A stretch of 64,000 nt of DNA from Dichetophora obliterata (lineage: Eukaryota; Arthropoda; Insecta; Diptera; Sciomyzidae), in contig OY986438.1 in NCBI GenBank assembly GCA_963920525.1, positions 186,044,388-186,108,387 of the forward strand, given 5' to 3'. A model generated the notes under the pieces. It was not told the DNA's origin, made no database searches, and worked only from the letters and a program-made list of their open reading frames with translations. Numbering within the stretch: the first letter of the stretch is position 1; every line of letters begins with the position of its first letter. The translations under genes and the position numbers were made by a program. Below are positions 34,558 through 45,431 of the stretch, piece by piece.

Positions 34558-35135
34558 TTAGGCGCGATGTTTATAAGTAACACGACGTACAGTCTTATAT
34601 TTATAACCTTCTTCTGTCGATTGTGGCTGATTGTATGAGTAGCCTTGATCCACTGGTTCTGGTTGAGGTTGATGTACTGGAGGAATGTAAGATTGAACTG
34701 GCTTTGGTGCAGGTGGTACATATGATTTTACAGGTGCAGGTGGTACATAAGATTGAACTGGTGCCAAAGGAGCTGGTTGAGGTGCAGGTGGTACATAAGA
34801 TTTTTCGGGTAGAGGTGGAATATAAGACTGAACTGGCGCCAAAGGAGCTGGTTGAGGTGCAGGTGGTACATAAGATTTTTCGGGTGCAGGTGGAACATAA
34901 GAGTTTACTGGTGGCCTTTGAGGTGTTGGTGGTGGTACATACTCCCTTACTGGTGCCTTAGGAACTGGTTGTGGATAGTTGTAGCCCAACTCGGAAACAT
35001 CAGCGCAGGCACAAGCCACCAGTGCGAGAACAACAGCAATAATAAATTTCTAAAATAATTTTATTAATTCCAGTATTTAAAAAATATCAAATTTGTCCTT
35101 ATACAAACTCTGCAAAAAATTGCTGAACTTACCAT
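34558..35135 (-). CDS. Secreted proline-rich YVPPAP-repeat protein, copy 1
   Basis: Exon 1 contributes only the ATG (35133-35135) before GTAAGT. An ~83-bp intron ends TTTTAG. Exon 2 (35049-34558) begins MKFIIAVVLALVACACADVS when spliced, a clear signal peptide cut after CACA or a nearby residue. The ~164-residue product has about six repeats of (K/N)SYVPPAP with linkers QPAPLAPVQ, no cysteine in the mature part, and a basic C terminus EEGYKYKTVRRVTYK. Pro/Tyr repeats with a GYxYxTVRRV-type tail are seen in fly extracellular, cuticle-type proteins, so a structural role in cuticle or another matrix is inferred. It differs from copy 2 at a few residues such as PLPEKSY versus PAPKKSY. Both are intact. 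Confidence 0.82.
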
Positions 35136-35195
35136 TTCTACAAGTTTATTGTTGTTTCTTAGGATTGCGAATGATGTGCTAAAATATTTTTACTG

Positions 35196-35206
35196 CATTT
35201 TTATAT
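35196..35206 (-). promoter_or_regulatory. TATA box of the YVPPAP gene, copy 1
   Basis: On the minus strand GCATATAAAAATG lies about 60-70 bp upstream of the ATG. This leaves room for a start site 25-30 bp downstream and a short leader. It is conserved at the same place in copy 2. Confidence 0.6.
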
Positions 35207-35784
35207 GCGTTTTGTTGGCGCCAAAAAATATGAAAACGGAAATAATTCGCTAATTCATTCACCATGTCTTTTTTCTATTATTAAAATTTAATATTCGTGT
35301 GTATTGATAGGTGAATATTTATATGGTTGATTACCATAAACTGTTTAAATTATTAATATTATATATTATTATTTTTCTAACATCTAGTAAAAGAGTAGCT
35401 CTTATGGCTTTTGTTCACTGCAAATGAAGTGTGCTTCTGTTGAGTTTTCTTAAATTATTCATTAATATTAATCAATGTGTCAAAATTTTGTATATGAATT
35501 GGCAAAAGCAAAAAAAAAAACACCTCAAGCATCTGTTATATGAAGTCAATGCGACCACAACATATTGTTTCATAAGCATATAATGACTCTACATTTAAGT
35601 ACAAAAATAAAAATAAAACTATTCGCTCAATTGTCAACTTGACATGTCATACTCTTATTTGGGTTAATTGGAACATTGATGCACAAAATTTATTTACATA
35701 TTGCTAAAAAACTATTCAAAGCAATGTTATAATTTTCTTTTTTGTTATTTAAATTAAATCATTCATGAATAGCCTTTTCAATAA

Positions 35785-36610
35785 CGACATTCTTAAAACT
35801 TGTTATAAATTATTACATTTTTCATCACTGGTGTTAACCAAACTGTTACAACAGATGTCGCATATCAACACAAATTGACAGAGGCAAAAGTAGAAAAAAC
35901 ACCAGGCGCCAAAAATAAGTTTTCTTAACTAATTTTACACTTTGATTACGTAATTTATCTACTCACTCACCTTTTTAATTGAAAACAATAAATTCATTGA
36001 CTTGTCCAAAAAATTAAGAAAGAATATTGTAAAACTAAACTGTATTAGTTAAAATTCTTTACAGGAATTTTTAGTGCATATTTATTTATGCATACATAAA
36101 TAGAGAACTAAAAAATCTGAATACCAAAAAACAAGTTGACAATTTGTAACAACTTGTTAATTATGATATGGAAATAGGAAAATGTATCAAAATTTTGAGA
36201 TATCACCCAAAGGACACTTAGAAGAGGACCAGCAATATGTGTGGGTTGATACTGAAACGATTAAAAAAAGGGAGTAAATCGATAGTTCTCTTTTCTTCTT
36301 ATTAATCTTTTTTAATTTAATCTTCTTTTAAATTCACTTATTTTTAACATTTTCCTTCATTTTTTATTCACAAAAAACAAATTTAAGAAACGCACATTGC
36401 TGCTGCTCCAACATGACGTCTTTTTGAGATAAATAAAAACGCGACAATAAAAACGAAATCAAAAACAAGTGCACACAACAATGGAGAAAAGCTCGAATAA
36501 CGGTAAAGTAACTGAAGTATAGGAAACGAATGATCATACATGTAAAGGCCAAACGCTTGAACAAAGCAGAAACTTACCCGCACAAATGTGTTATTGGGTG
36601 CTGAAAGGGA
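35785..36610. other. Copy-1-specific segment, no recognisable gene
   Basis: About 830 bp absent from the second duplicate. It is AT-rich with only chance frames. I did not find terminal repeats, so whether this was inserted here or lost from copy 2 is open. Confidence 0.4.
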
Positions 36611-36637
36611 TATTACAAAAATTTGACGCTTCAATAA

Positions 36638-37027
36638 CAGGGCATCCAATCCTGGGATCCCGGACTTTTCTTAGTTCCGATAATCCCGGGACTTTTGGGA
36701 TCCCGGGACTGCATTCACTGCCAAAAAATTCCAAAATATTTCAACAAAAAATGCAATTCACGTAAAAAAAAATTTATTTGATTTTAAAAAATTTTAAATA
36801 AAAACCTTTCTAAAACTAACTGTACAAAATAACACAATCGGCCTTACCAATAGTCCTTTTAACGTGGACTCTAACTTTAGTGTAAGCTTTTTGACAACAA
36901 ATTCAATAAAAATAATGTCAGATAGGCTAATACTAAATTTACTGTAAGCATTGAAACGACTAATGATAATGACCAATGTGTAAAACACATGATAACTCCT
37001 AATAAGTGCTGAATTGTGATTTTAACA
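36638..37027. mobile_element. hAT-like element, truncated copy at the paralogous site
   Basis: Begins CAGGGCATCCAATCCTGGGA, as does the full element at 51696. Its left flank (atttgacgcttcaataa) matches the flank of that copy too. It therefore sits at the same position in both duplicates. Similarity ends near 37027, where the repeat at 37028 begins, and the right end is missing. It contains the same internal hairpin (ccttaccaatagtc / gactaatgataatg) as the other copy, slightly decayed. Confidence 0.8.
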
Positions 37028-37905
37028 ATCTATAGTAATAAAACTCATTTTCTGTTTGTTTGTTTGGAATTTATACAAATCTAAACGGCTCAACGGATTT
37101 CGCTCAAACTAGGTATACATATTAAGTGCATTCTAACTTAAAATGTAACATACATAGTTTTTGCCACACCCCCTCCGAAATTTTTCAGCCAACGGTAATT
37201 TTGTTATTATAAAACTTTTTAGTATCGGAGATTTTTGTGTATTTAATTTTACAAATTTTTCCTTATTTTGACATCAAAAAAACGCACATATATTCAAAAT
37301 TGGAAAAATTTTCAGTACAACGACTTTTTTTATAAAACATCGTTACCTAAGAATGAGAAAAAACGACATGAAAATCAAAGTTTGGTCTTTCGATGAAAAT
37401 ATCTTCGCTGTCCGTTGATATATTTCATTCAAATTTTTTTGTTCAAAAGTTCAATAAAATCATTTCTCAAAAATAGGTACCGGTAACTGTACCGTTAAGT
37501 CAGTGTATATATGTTTTATGATTATGTCAAAAAAGGTCCAAAATATTGACTTTTTATTCAAAAAATTACTCAAAAGTTGTTGTTGCTATAAATCTGAAAT
37601 TAATTAAAAATTGCACATCTGGCTACCTTTCATATGACAAAGCATTTATTTGCAAAAATTCTTCCAGCTAAGTGCAAAAATTATTTTACTGTTTTTGTCA
37701 TCAAAACAACAAGGAACTTCGATTTTTTTCCAGAAATTTATTTTTTTTCCAAAATGTTGTTTTTATATTTTTTACAAAAAAGTCAAGTCTCAAAAATAAT
37801 TTATGTGGAAAATTACCTCAACATCTCTTTCCAATCAAAAGTTGTGGCTAAAAATCTATTTTTTCATACCAGACTATTAAGTTTTGTTTTAAAATTCTCT
37901 ATATA
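37028..37905 (+). repeat. Dispersed repeat with Helitron-like head, copy 2
   Basis: Starts ctatagtaataaaactcatt, then gtttgtttgtttgg, tctaaacggctcaacggatt and tcgctcaaact. It continues parallel to the inverted copy at 25784-26663 to aaaattctcta. It interrupts or truncates the hAT-like element at 36638. No coding frame. Confidence 0.65.
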
Positions 37906-38204
37906 ATTTGAACGTCCCCATTTATCTCTAAGAAATGCAGTTGTGTTGCCTAGAGTAATTATGAACATTTTGGATTATGTAAAATCTTCCTTATAGTGTT
38001 TTTAGGGAGGCACCCCACCCCCTTGCTGTTAAATTTGTTTTGTAGTGAAGGCTCTATTTTGTCTCACTATTGTGTCACCGTTGTCACTCAGTTCTTTATC
38101 AATGGTACTTTAAATGTTGTTTATATGTCACCATTTCATCGAAAAGATGACTGTGAATAAGAGTGCTGTAAAAGGTAATTATTTCATGTTTAATTTGTTA
38201 TTTG

Positions 38205-38360
38205 AACAATATTGTCGAAAGTCAAATTTCCACGCCAACTTAATGTACCGACATATATAAGACAGCGAAATTTTGACATTTTAACTCTCCAATCATGGTT
38301 GTAAGCTTGGCTGCATTGAACACATTTTTCGGTTCAGTAGAGTACTAACCGAAAGTATGC
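38205..38360 (+). repeat. Dispersed repeat family R, copy 4
   Basis: Shares caaatttccacgccaa, ttaatgtaccgacatatata, agacagcgaaattttgacat, ctctccaatcatggttgtaa and tggctgcattgaacacattt with copies at 28.7-29.8 kb. Truncated after gtactaaccgaaa. Confidence 0.7.
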
Positions 38361-38364
38361 TGAA

Positions 38365-39190
38365 AAAAGTGCTGGAAAATGCTATAAATTAAAGTGAATT
38401 TATACATTTCACTCAAAACGATGAAAGTGAACGTTGAACGATGACAGTGAATCAATTTTTAATTTACATTATTCAAAGTGTAAATTTTAAATTTGATGGA
38501 TGATTCGGTGTTGAATGTCAAAATATATTCGTTGACTGATTAATTTTGTTGACATTTCAAAACATTAAATAAATAAAAGCTATTCAGCAATTAAATAAAA
38601 AAAATATAAACTTTCTGCTTGAAGTTATGTTAACAGCTTTCAATTGTGTTTCAGTACGAATGACACATCAGTCCGGTTTGCTTTCACTTTCATCAAAAGT
38701 AGGAAGACCTTCTACTTCTTTCACTGTTCAATGTTGATGACAATCATCTTCATTTTAAAGATGAAACTCAATTTACTTTTTACAAATCAGATGTTTCATC
38801 CAAAGTGAACGATGATAGTGAATCGTGTTAATTAGCAAAAAGGTGTAAGACAAATTTTCATGTGACTGTCAAATTTTGTCCGATGTGAAAAGTATTTTCC
38901 AATTTGCTTCCACACGAACGTTTTTTCTGTTAGACAAAAATGTAAACAACAACAGCTGTTTATGCCAAAAAGAAAATTTAAAAAATGGATTCAGAGACAA
39001 CCGTCTTAGCAATTTATAGAGTAATTGTATTAGTTAATGCTATTAAAAAGAGAAACAAATTAACAAAAGAATAGATACAGGGCATTGTGGAGCCGTGCAT
39101 GGCTTTTGGCAAGAAATAGCCCTATGAGGTTAAGAACTCCTGCCTTAGGCCATTATAACTGAAATAAAACATGGTATGTTTTTACATTTA
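38365..39190. other. No recognisable gene
   Basis: Contains several gaaagtgaacg / gatgaaagtgaa motifs in both orientations (38420-38830), possibly an old inverted-repeat element, but boundaries could not be set. Confidence 0.35.
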
Positions 39191-39194
39191 TGTA

Positions 39195-40137
39195 CAGGGT
39201 TGCCAATATTCGAAGCGCCCATTTTATTTTTAAATAAATCAAAGAAACCACAATTTTTTGTCTGTTCGTCATGAATATCATTTAATTGGGTTCAAGTAGA
39301 TTTGCTTACATTATTTCTTGAACATGATATCTTGTAAATGGTCGCCATTGGCCTCTACGACATATTGTGCCCGTTTTGCAGCATTTTCCATGGTTTTCTT
39401 CAACATTTCGATGGGAATGGCGGTTATTTCTTGACGGATGTTGGTTTTCAGCTCTTCTAGGGTCTTTGGCTTGTTGACGTAAACCTTTGATTTCAAATAA
39501 CCCCACAAAAAGAAGTCTGGAGGCGTTAAATCTGGTGATCTTGGCGGCCAATCGAAATCACCATTTTTTGACATCAAACGGCCAGGGAACAATTGCTTCA
39601 AAAAATCGATTGTAGTGCGGCTTGTGTGTGGTGGCGCGCCGTCTTGTTGAAACCAGTAGTGCCTGATACGCTTTCGACGAACGATTGGCATGAAAAAATT
39701 GTTTATCATATCGCGATAACGCTCCTGATTGACAGTAACTCTGTGGCCATTATCATCTTCGAAAAAGAACGGCCCAATGAACATTTTAGCACAAACGCCG
39801 CACCAAACAGTGACTTTTGCATCGTGAAGAGGTACCTCTTGAATCTCTTGTGGATTTTCAGTGGCATAAATACGGCAATTTTGTTTGTTTACCGTTCCGT
39901 TCAACTGAAAGTGAGCTTCATCGCTCATGAGTTTTCAGCACGTTGAGTTTTCACTATTGACTTGTTTTGTTGAATGTAAATTTCAACAATTTTAGAGCGT
40001 TCGCGTGGCGTGTACTGTTCCATTGTAAACATTTGCATGGAATGACGCTTCAAACGCGGTATGTCATTAGTCGATTTGGCATCACTGCGGAAAGTTACAG
40101 TATTGCCAGATGGGCGCTTCGAATATTGACAATCCTG
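39195..40137. mobile_element. Internally deleted rosa-type (DD41D) mariner element
   Basis: Ends CAGGGTTGCCAATATTCGAA and, inverted, CAGGATTGTCAATATTCGAA continue through gcgcccat. They are flanked by TA (39193-39194 and 40138-40139). It encodes the transposase relic on the minus strand. At 943 bp it is shorter than an intact mariner-type element (about 1.3 kb), in line with the deletion in the gene. Confidence 0.88.
39311..40038 (-). pseudogene. DD41D mariner transposase, deleted in the middle
   Basis: The N-terminal part (from ATG at 40036 or 40021) has YTPRERSKIVEIYIQQNKSI, the start of the helix-turn-helix. It runs into a stop after KTQRAENS near 39925. A second frame continues with MSDEAHFQLNG (first catalytic Asp), HYWFQQDGAPPHTSR (second) and WPPRSPDLTPPDFFLWGYLK (third). 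Counting from the D of QQD to the D of PPD gives 41 intervening residues, the DD41D signature of the rosa group. Roughly 100 residues between the N-terminal helices and the first Asp are missing, with a frame change at the joint (about 39925-39940). The catalytic half to the C terminus is otherwise open. Confidence 0.88.
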
Positions 40138-40347
40138 TATATAATATAAGCATTTTATCATAAAACTATATTTTATGCAGTTTTTCATCATATTTAAAAC
40201 TAATATTTTATGCAATGAAACGTTGAATTCATATAAAAACAAACCGCGTATGTTGTTTTTCCTTGAAATCAACACTGTGTCGCATAGAAAGTCATAAGAA
40301 AATAGAAACAATTCTAAAAATTAATGTGCCTCTGAAAGTAGCAAGAC

Positions 40348-42287
40348 CAAGGTTGCCAGTATTGTGGGAAAAATCCCATTCGTGGTAATTTTTAATTGGT
40401 CTTGGGAATTTTTTTATTGGGAATTCCCATGGTATTTTTTAATTCAGCGTGGTATTTTTTAATTGGCGTGGGAATTCAGCGTGGTATTTTTTAATTGCAT
40501 GGGAATTTGGGAATTTTTTCTTAAAATTTTTTTTTCACTTTTATTTAGCAAAATCTTGATCATAGTAATCGATGATCGACACTTTAAAAGCTTTTCTTCG
40601 AACTTACTTTTAATATAAACAATTAAATCGCATATTTGTTTTAAGAACAAGTTGACATTACGAAATTGCATAAAAACTAATAGCGCATTCTTTTCTGAAA
40701 AAAATTCTGACCTTAAAATTCTGACCTTTTCTGAATATTCCACATTTCTGCATGCAAACGTTAAGCTTACAAAAAAAGATTTAATAATTAAAAAAAAAGT
40801 GAAATATATAAATACTACCAACACAATAATACACAATTGGGCAATTCACAGTTCATGCTAATTACAGTTTTATGTGCTAATTCTGAGATGTGCTATTTTG
40901 CCTGTTATCTTTTTGTTTTTGTTTTTCATGTAAGCACAAGTTAAACCGGTGTGTTAAATGTTGCCACTTTTGTATATGCCCTAAGGCATTTTTCACTTAA
41001 GTTGTGCTCACAGTTGTCAAAAAATAGTACATTAAAATATTAGTATATTTAAACATTACAATGAACTGTGAATTTCCCAAATATTTGCAAGTTTACTTAT
41101 CGAATCCATTGGTCAGCAATTATCTTTTAAAATCAAAATTAAATCACAGTTGCCATTATACGCATTATATGCTTTGTTTACACCACGATTTTGTGTCGTA
41201 AGCTGCACACGTCGGAAAATGAGCTCCTGTGAAAATATCGCTCTTACGCTATTAACATCACAAATACGGCGTTCATGAATACCACTATTATTTCTTTTGT
41301 TTTTTAGTTGTAAATAGTTAGTGTAAAAGAAGTGTTAAAAATGTGTTCGCACGTTTTCCATCCCTGATATATACAAACACAAAAAACAAAACTAATATTA
41401 TTCTAAAACGTTCTTAATGAATTAAAAAAATTTATACCTGAAGTCACAAAGCAGAAATATTTTTGAAAACTTTATATTTATTTTATTTTGTTTATTTTTT
41501 ATATCTGAAGTCACTTTTATTATTTGATGTTAGAAATAAGTACCTAAATTTTTTAAAAATGATATTGTGTTGAAGTTAACTGGTTATCTCTTTACAAAGC
41601 ACAAATATCTTTGAAAACTAATATTTATTTTATTTTGTTTATTTTTTATTCTGAAGTCACTTTTATTATTTGATGTTAGAAATAAGTACCTAAATTTTTT
41701 AAAAATCATATTGTGTTAAAATGAACTGCTTATCACCTCACAAACCACAAAAATTTTTGAAAACAATATTTTTATTTTATTTCGTTTATTTTTTATTATT
41801 TTATTTTTATAAGCATAATTTCGTTTTAGAAATTATTAAATGGAAACAAACAAATAAAATTCATGATCTCAAATATAAGATTAAAACATGTAATATGTAT
41901 TACAATTATCTTAATGTGAAATAATTTGTATGTTATTTATTAGTTATAGTTTTGAAACAATGACAATAAATGCAAAAATTTCTGGTATTTCTAAATTTTT
42001 CAAAATTTCTTATACATTTGGGATTTTTCGTGGTATTTTTTAATACGTATGAGATTTTTTGTGGGATTTTTAAATGCATATAGGATTTTTGGAAGTATTT
42101 TTAAAACACGTGGTATTTTTGTGGTAATTTTTAATGACCGTGGGATTTTTTTTGGTATTTTTTAATTGCTGTGGGATTTTTTTTTGTTTACATTTACCAT
42201 GGGAATTTTGGTGGTATTTAATTTATGTTAATTTGGGAAAAAGGTAATTTTCGTGGGAATTGTTCCGAATTTTGGCTGGCAACCTTG
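40348..42287. mobile_element. Large non-autonomous hAT-like element, 1.94 kb
   Basis: Ends CAAGGTTGCCAG and CTGGCAACCTTG are flanked by a perfect 8-bp duplication AGCAAGAC (40340-40347 and 42288-42295). Both subterminal regions are packed with variants of gtggtattttttaatt and tgggattttt (40380-40510 and 42010-42250), resembling the repeated transposase sites of hAT elements. There is no coding frame. Three tandem ~146-bp repeats lie within. Confidence 0.88.
41436..41800 (+). repeat. Tandem ~146-bp repeats inside the hAT-like element
   Basis: The blocks (t/c)acaaa(g/c)cacaaatat(t/c)tttgaaaac start at about 41443, 41593 and 41738. Each is followed by tttattttattt(t/c)gtttattttttat. The first two continue through gaagtcacttttattatttg. 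Confidence 0.75.
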
Positions 42288-42299
42288 AGCAAGACATTG

Positions 42300-43926
42300 T
42301 CTCAAGACTCTGTTTTTGAGCTTCCACACGATGTGACATTAAATTTGAGACGACGTTTTGGGCATGTCTGAAGACAATGTCATATCGTCTAGAAGCAGCT
42401 TAATAGGCCTATTACGGTTCACAGCAATAAACTGCTGTATCTTCTTACGAGTAGACACAACAGTCAAGAAGACACAGCAGTTTCGAGCTATTATAATTGA
42501 CTGGTTCAGGGTTGTTTCGGAGAAAAATAAAAAGTACTCTTTAAAAAGTACTTTCTAAATAACAAAAAGTATAAACACGACAAGAAATTTTTAGCGAAAT
42601 GAACGGACAAAATTGTGAGCCCATATTTAAGCAAATTCATTTTAACTAGCGTTAAATCTTGTTTCATGAACAAGCTGGATTTTAAAATATTTTTAAATAC
42701 AAGGAAGCAATTTTTACGAAGATTATAATGGTGTCGAAAAAAATTCCGCCTCCCACCCATTTGGCCAGAAATACAGGCCCTTCATATAGTAAAAAACAAA
42801 ACAAAACGTCTTTTAAACTAGCTATTATTCTTACATTTTAATACAGATATATTATTGGCACTATAGAGAATTATCGATGGCCTTTCTAATGATATATAAT
42901 ATTTTCAGATTGAACTTACTTTAAAAGTAATATCATTTTTGTAAAAAAAATTTTATTTCAATTTGAAAACTCCAAAAAAAATCTGCAATATCAGAAAATC
43001 TTAAAAATGGGATATGTAGTTTGGATTATATAGCGAAAAAACAAAAAATTATTCACCAAAAGGTACATCAAAATAAAATTTCAGTTGCGATTATTTTTCC
43101 TAGATTGTTTTTTCTAGAGTAATGACAAACATTTTGGTATATAAATAGTATTTCTTTGATGTATGGTTTGGGAATTATGTCGAAAAACCTATATAAATAT
43201 GAAAAACTTTAAATACTTTTTTCTAGTTTACTAGAAGTGGAATTCCCAAACGTGTTAACGACGATTTTTGATGTCGTTAATAAGCGAAAACTGTCATTTT
43301 CTATGAACGTGGCACGCACAACGATAACGACAACGATTATTATCGTTAAATTTTAGGGAATTACACTATAGGTTAATAACCTTAATTTGGATAAACAGTT
43401 TTTTGTCGATAAGTCGAAAGCAAGGCAAAGTAAAGTTTTAAGCTATGTTCGACGATTATTATATATTTTAAGTCTTTCTAGCTTAAAAATCCAAACTTAT
43501 TTTCCTAAACTATAAGAAATAGAGCAAAACGCGTTTTGACTTCGGCGTAACGCGACTTAAGGAAGTTGTTATGACGATCATTTTGGTACATTTAATATTG
43601 AAAAAGTTAGAGGATTGCCAATAATAGAATATATTCACATTGCGAAGATTTGCTTAAGAAAATAAAAATATTCGGCAATTATGCGGCTACTTTGGGCCGC
43701 ATAAAATACACATTGTTCTCAACTTAAAACCCCTCTCCCTGTCGAATTGGTGAGGGGAGCTGGATTTTTGTAACACCATTATAATTTACGCAAAAACTGC
43801 AATCTTGTATTAAACAACATTTCAGCCAAACATACTTTTCTCTTCTCTTATAAGCAATAGTACTTCCTTGCACTATTAAACGCATTTCTAAACTATCAAA
43901 ATAGCACTTCTCTCTACCATAAAACA
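42300..43926. other. No recognisable gene
   Basis: AT-rich spacer. A short palindrome-like set around cgttaacgacgattttt / acgataatcgtt (43250-43350) is the only local structure seen. Confidence 0.4.
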
Positions 43927-43935
43927 TATTTGGGT

Positions 43936-44424
43936 TCAACGACTACGACGTAAAGCAAAAAGTAAAAACTGTTTTTGAACAGATTCTATGGCATCGATGT
44001 AGACATTATATTGTGGGTTCCATACAACTGATGCATATTCAAGAATTGGCCTTACGAGAGAGGTATATAATAATTTAGTAGTAAAGGGATCACTGAATTC
44101 TTTAGCCCATCTTTTAATGAAACCAAGGATTCCTCTTGTCTTAGTTATTACCATATTAACGTGGAGATTGAAGCGAAGTTTTGAATCCATAATAACACCA
44201 AGATCGAGAAAACTGGAAACTATTTCTAAGTTAGTGTTATTTACAGTGTAATTTATGTTACTAGCAGATCTTCGCGAGAATGTCATTTGCTTACATTTTT
44301 TTAAGTTGAGATTTAATATATTTAAGCTACACCACTCCACAAGTCTATTTAGATCAGATTGTAAAAGATGTCGTTCTTCGGGTGATTCGTAACAAAGAAA
44401 AAGTTTCACGTCGTCAGCGTACAA
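43936..44424 (-). pseudogene. Jockey-type LINE RT fragment (left arm)
   Basis: 162 residues open from MYADDVKLFLCYESPEERHL at 44424 to FLLFALRRSR at 43936. They include NLNLKKCKQMTFSRRSASNI, FLDLGVIMDSKLRFNLHVNM and LVRPILEYASVVWNPQYNVY. It begins exactly at the catalytic YADD because the upstream part was replaced by LINE A sequence. It is the mirror of 45957-46440, differing by about one residue (RRSR versus RHSR). Confidence 0.9.
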
Positions 44425-44483
44425 CTCGTCATGTACTCGTCAGCGTACTCATCAGTATGTTTTTATTACTGTGTAATAACTGC

Positions 44484-44850
44484 TTCAATGGCGAGTACCG
44501 AATACGGTGGAATGATGAACTGTATGAGCTGTACGCTGACATCGACATAGTCAAGCGCATTAAAATCGAGCTGCTTCTTTGGCTAGGTAATGTTAAGCGC
44601 ATGAAAGACGATGCTCCAGTGAAGAAAATATTCGATTCGGTACCCAGCGGCGGTCAACGCAGAAGAGGACGACCACATCTTCGTTGGAAAGACCAAGTAA
44701 AGGACAACCTGACGAAGCTTGGAATTTCTAACTGGCGCCAGCAAGCGAAAGACAGAAATGGCTGGCGCAAATTCTTAGATGAAGCCAAGACCGACATAGT
44801 ACAACCCTAAGATAGACATAGCCAACTAAGTAAGTAAGATGGTAAGTAAG
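44484..44850 (+). pseudogene. LINE A C-terminal fragment (left arm)
   Basis: NGEYRIRWNDELYELYADID through KRIKIELLLWLGNVKRMKDD, then HLRWKDQVKDNLTKLGISNW and NGWRKFLDEAKTDIVQP*, followed by the GTAAGT-type tail. This copy keeps the LLLWLGN stretch that the copy at 1-1893 has lost. Lacking the RT core, it is dead. Confidence 0.88.
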
Positions 44851-44958
44851 TAATAAATGCGACTTCTAAACGCTTTCTACAATTTTTTAAAGCTTCGTGC
44901 GCTTTTTTATATTGATCACAGAAAATTTCAACTTTGTATCTTTAACCGTAGTCGAGAT

Positions 44959-45431
44959 ATGACAAACTCAACTGTTTTTAAGTTAAGGATTTGACATCTG
45001 CACAGGTCAAGCTAAATTTAAGCTTTATTTTCCAGAGCCAAGCGAATCGCTTAACCCATTAACTACGGTTGGGTATTTTTCACACATAAAAATGCTTCTA
45101 CAGAATTGATCATATCTTCAGATTGGTAAGAGATAAGTATTTAATTTTTTGTTGTTGCTTTAAGAAAACATAGAGCTTTAAATTATTTTTGAAGTGTGCC
45201 AAGAAATGAAATCAGAAAATTTGTGTTGTTATCCTTTGTAAGAAATATTGATTATATTTTTAAAAGAATGTAGAAGCTCTTAGAGCCAATTATGTAACCA
45301 ACCTGCTATTGATAGAAATACCTGCTATTGATGGAAAATTCCTGGAATAAAATTGTACTGTCAATGCAGCAGAATTTGCGCCCATTTAGAACACATTAAC
45401 GACGGTCGGGTATTTTTATACCCAACTCATA
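44959..45431. other. Loop of the inverted repeat
   Basis: About 470 bp of non-symmetrical AT-rich DNA. At each side is a short block (attaactacggttgggtattt near 45057 and attaacgacggtcgggtattt near 45406) in direct orientation, outside the symmetrical part. No coding motif. Confidence 0.6.

Larger units (their letters stand above)
34360..35780. repeat. Segmental duplication, copy 1
   Basis: This block matches 50231-51650 in the same orientation at roughly 95 percent, from ataaaaattcattatcaaag to gttatttaaattaaat. It includes a complete gene, its intron, its TATA box and about 550 bp of upstream DNA. Similarity resumes at 36611 (copy 2: 51669) after an ~830-bp segment found only in copy 1. 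Confidence 0.88.
43927..44958 (+). repeat. Left arm of a ~1-kb chimeric inverted repeat
   Basis: The reverse complement of this segment is nearly identical to 45432-46460. It contains a minus-strand Jockey-type RT fragment joined to a plus-strand LINE A 3' fragment, then non-LINE DNA. The arms stay at roughly 98-99 percent up to gagatatga near the loop. The loop, 44959-45431, is not symmetrical. Confidence 0.9.

Noticed and set aside
34623..34961. Plus-strand frame of 112 codons rich in Val/Glu opposite the YVPPAP gene (also at 50493-50831)
   Set aside because: It is the antisense shadow of the proline repeats; the spliced minus-strand gene explains the sequence.
39593..39946. 117-codon plus-strand frame
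   Set aside because: Antisense to the DD41D transposase.
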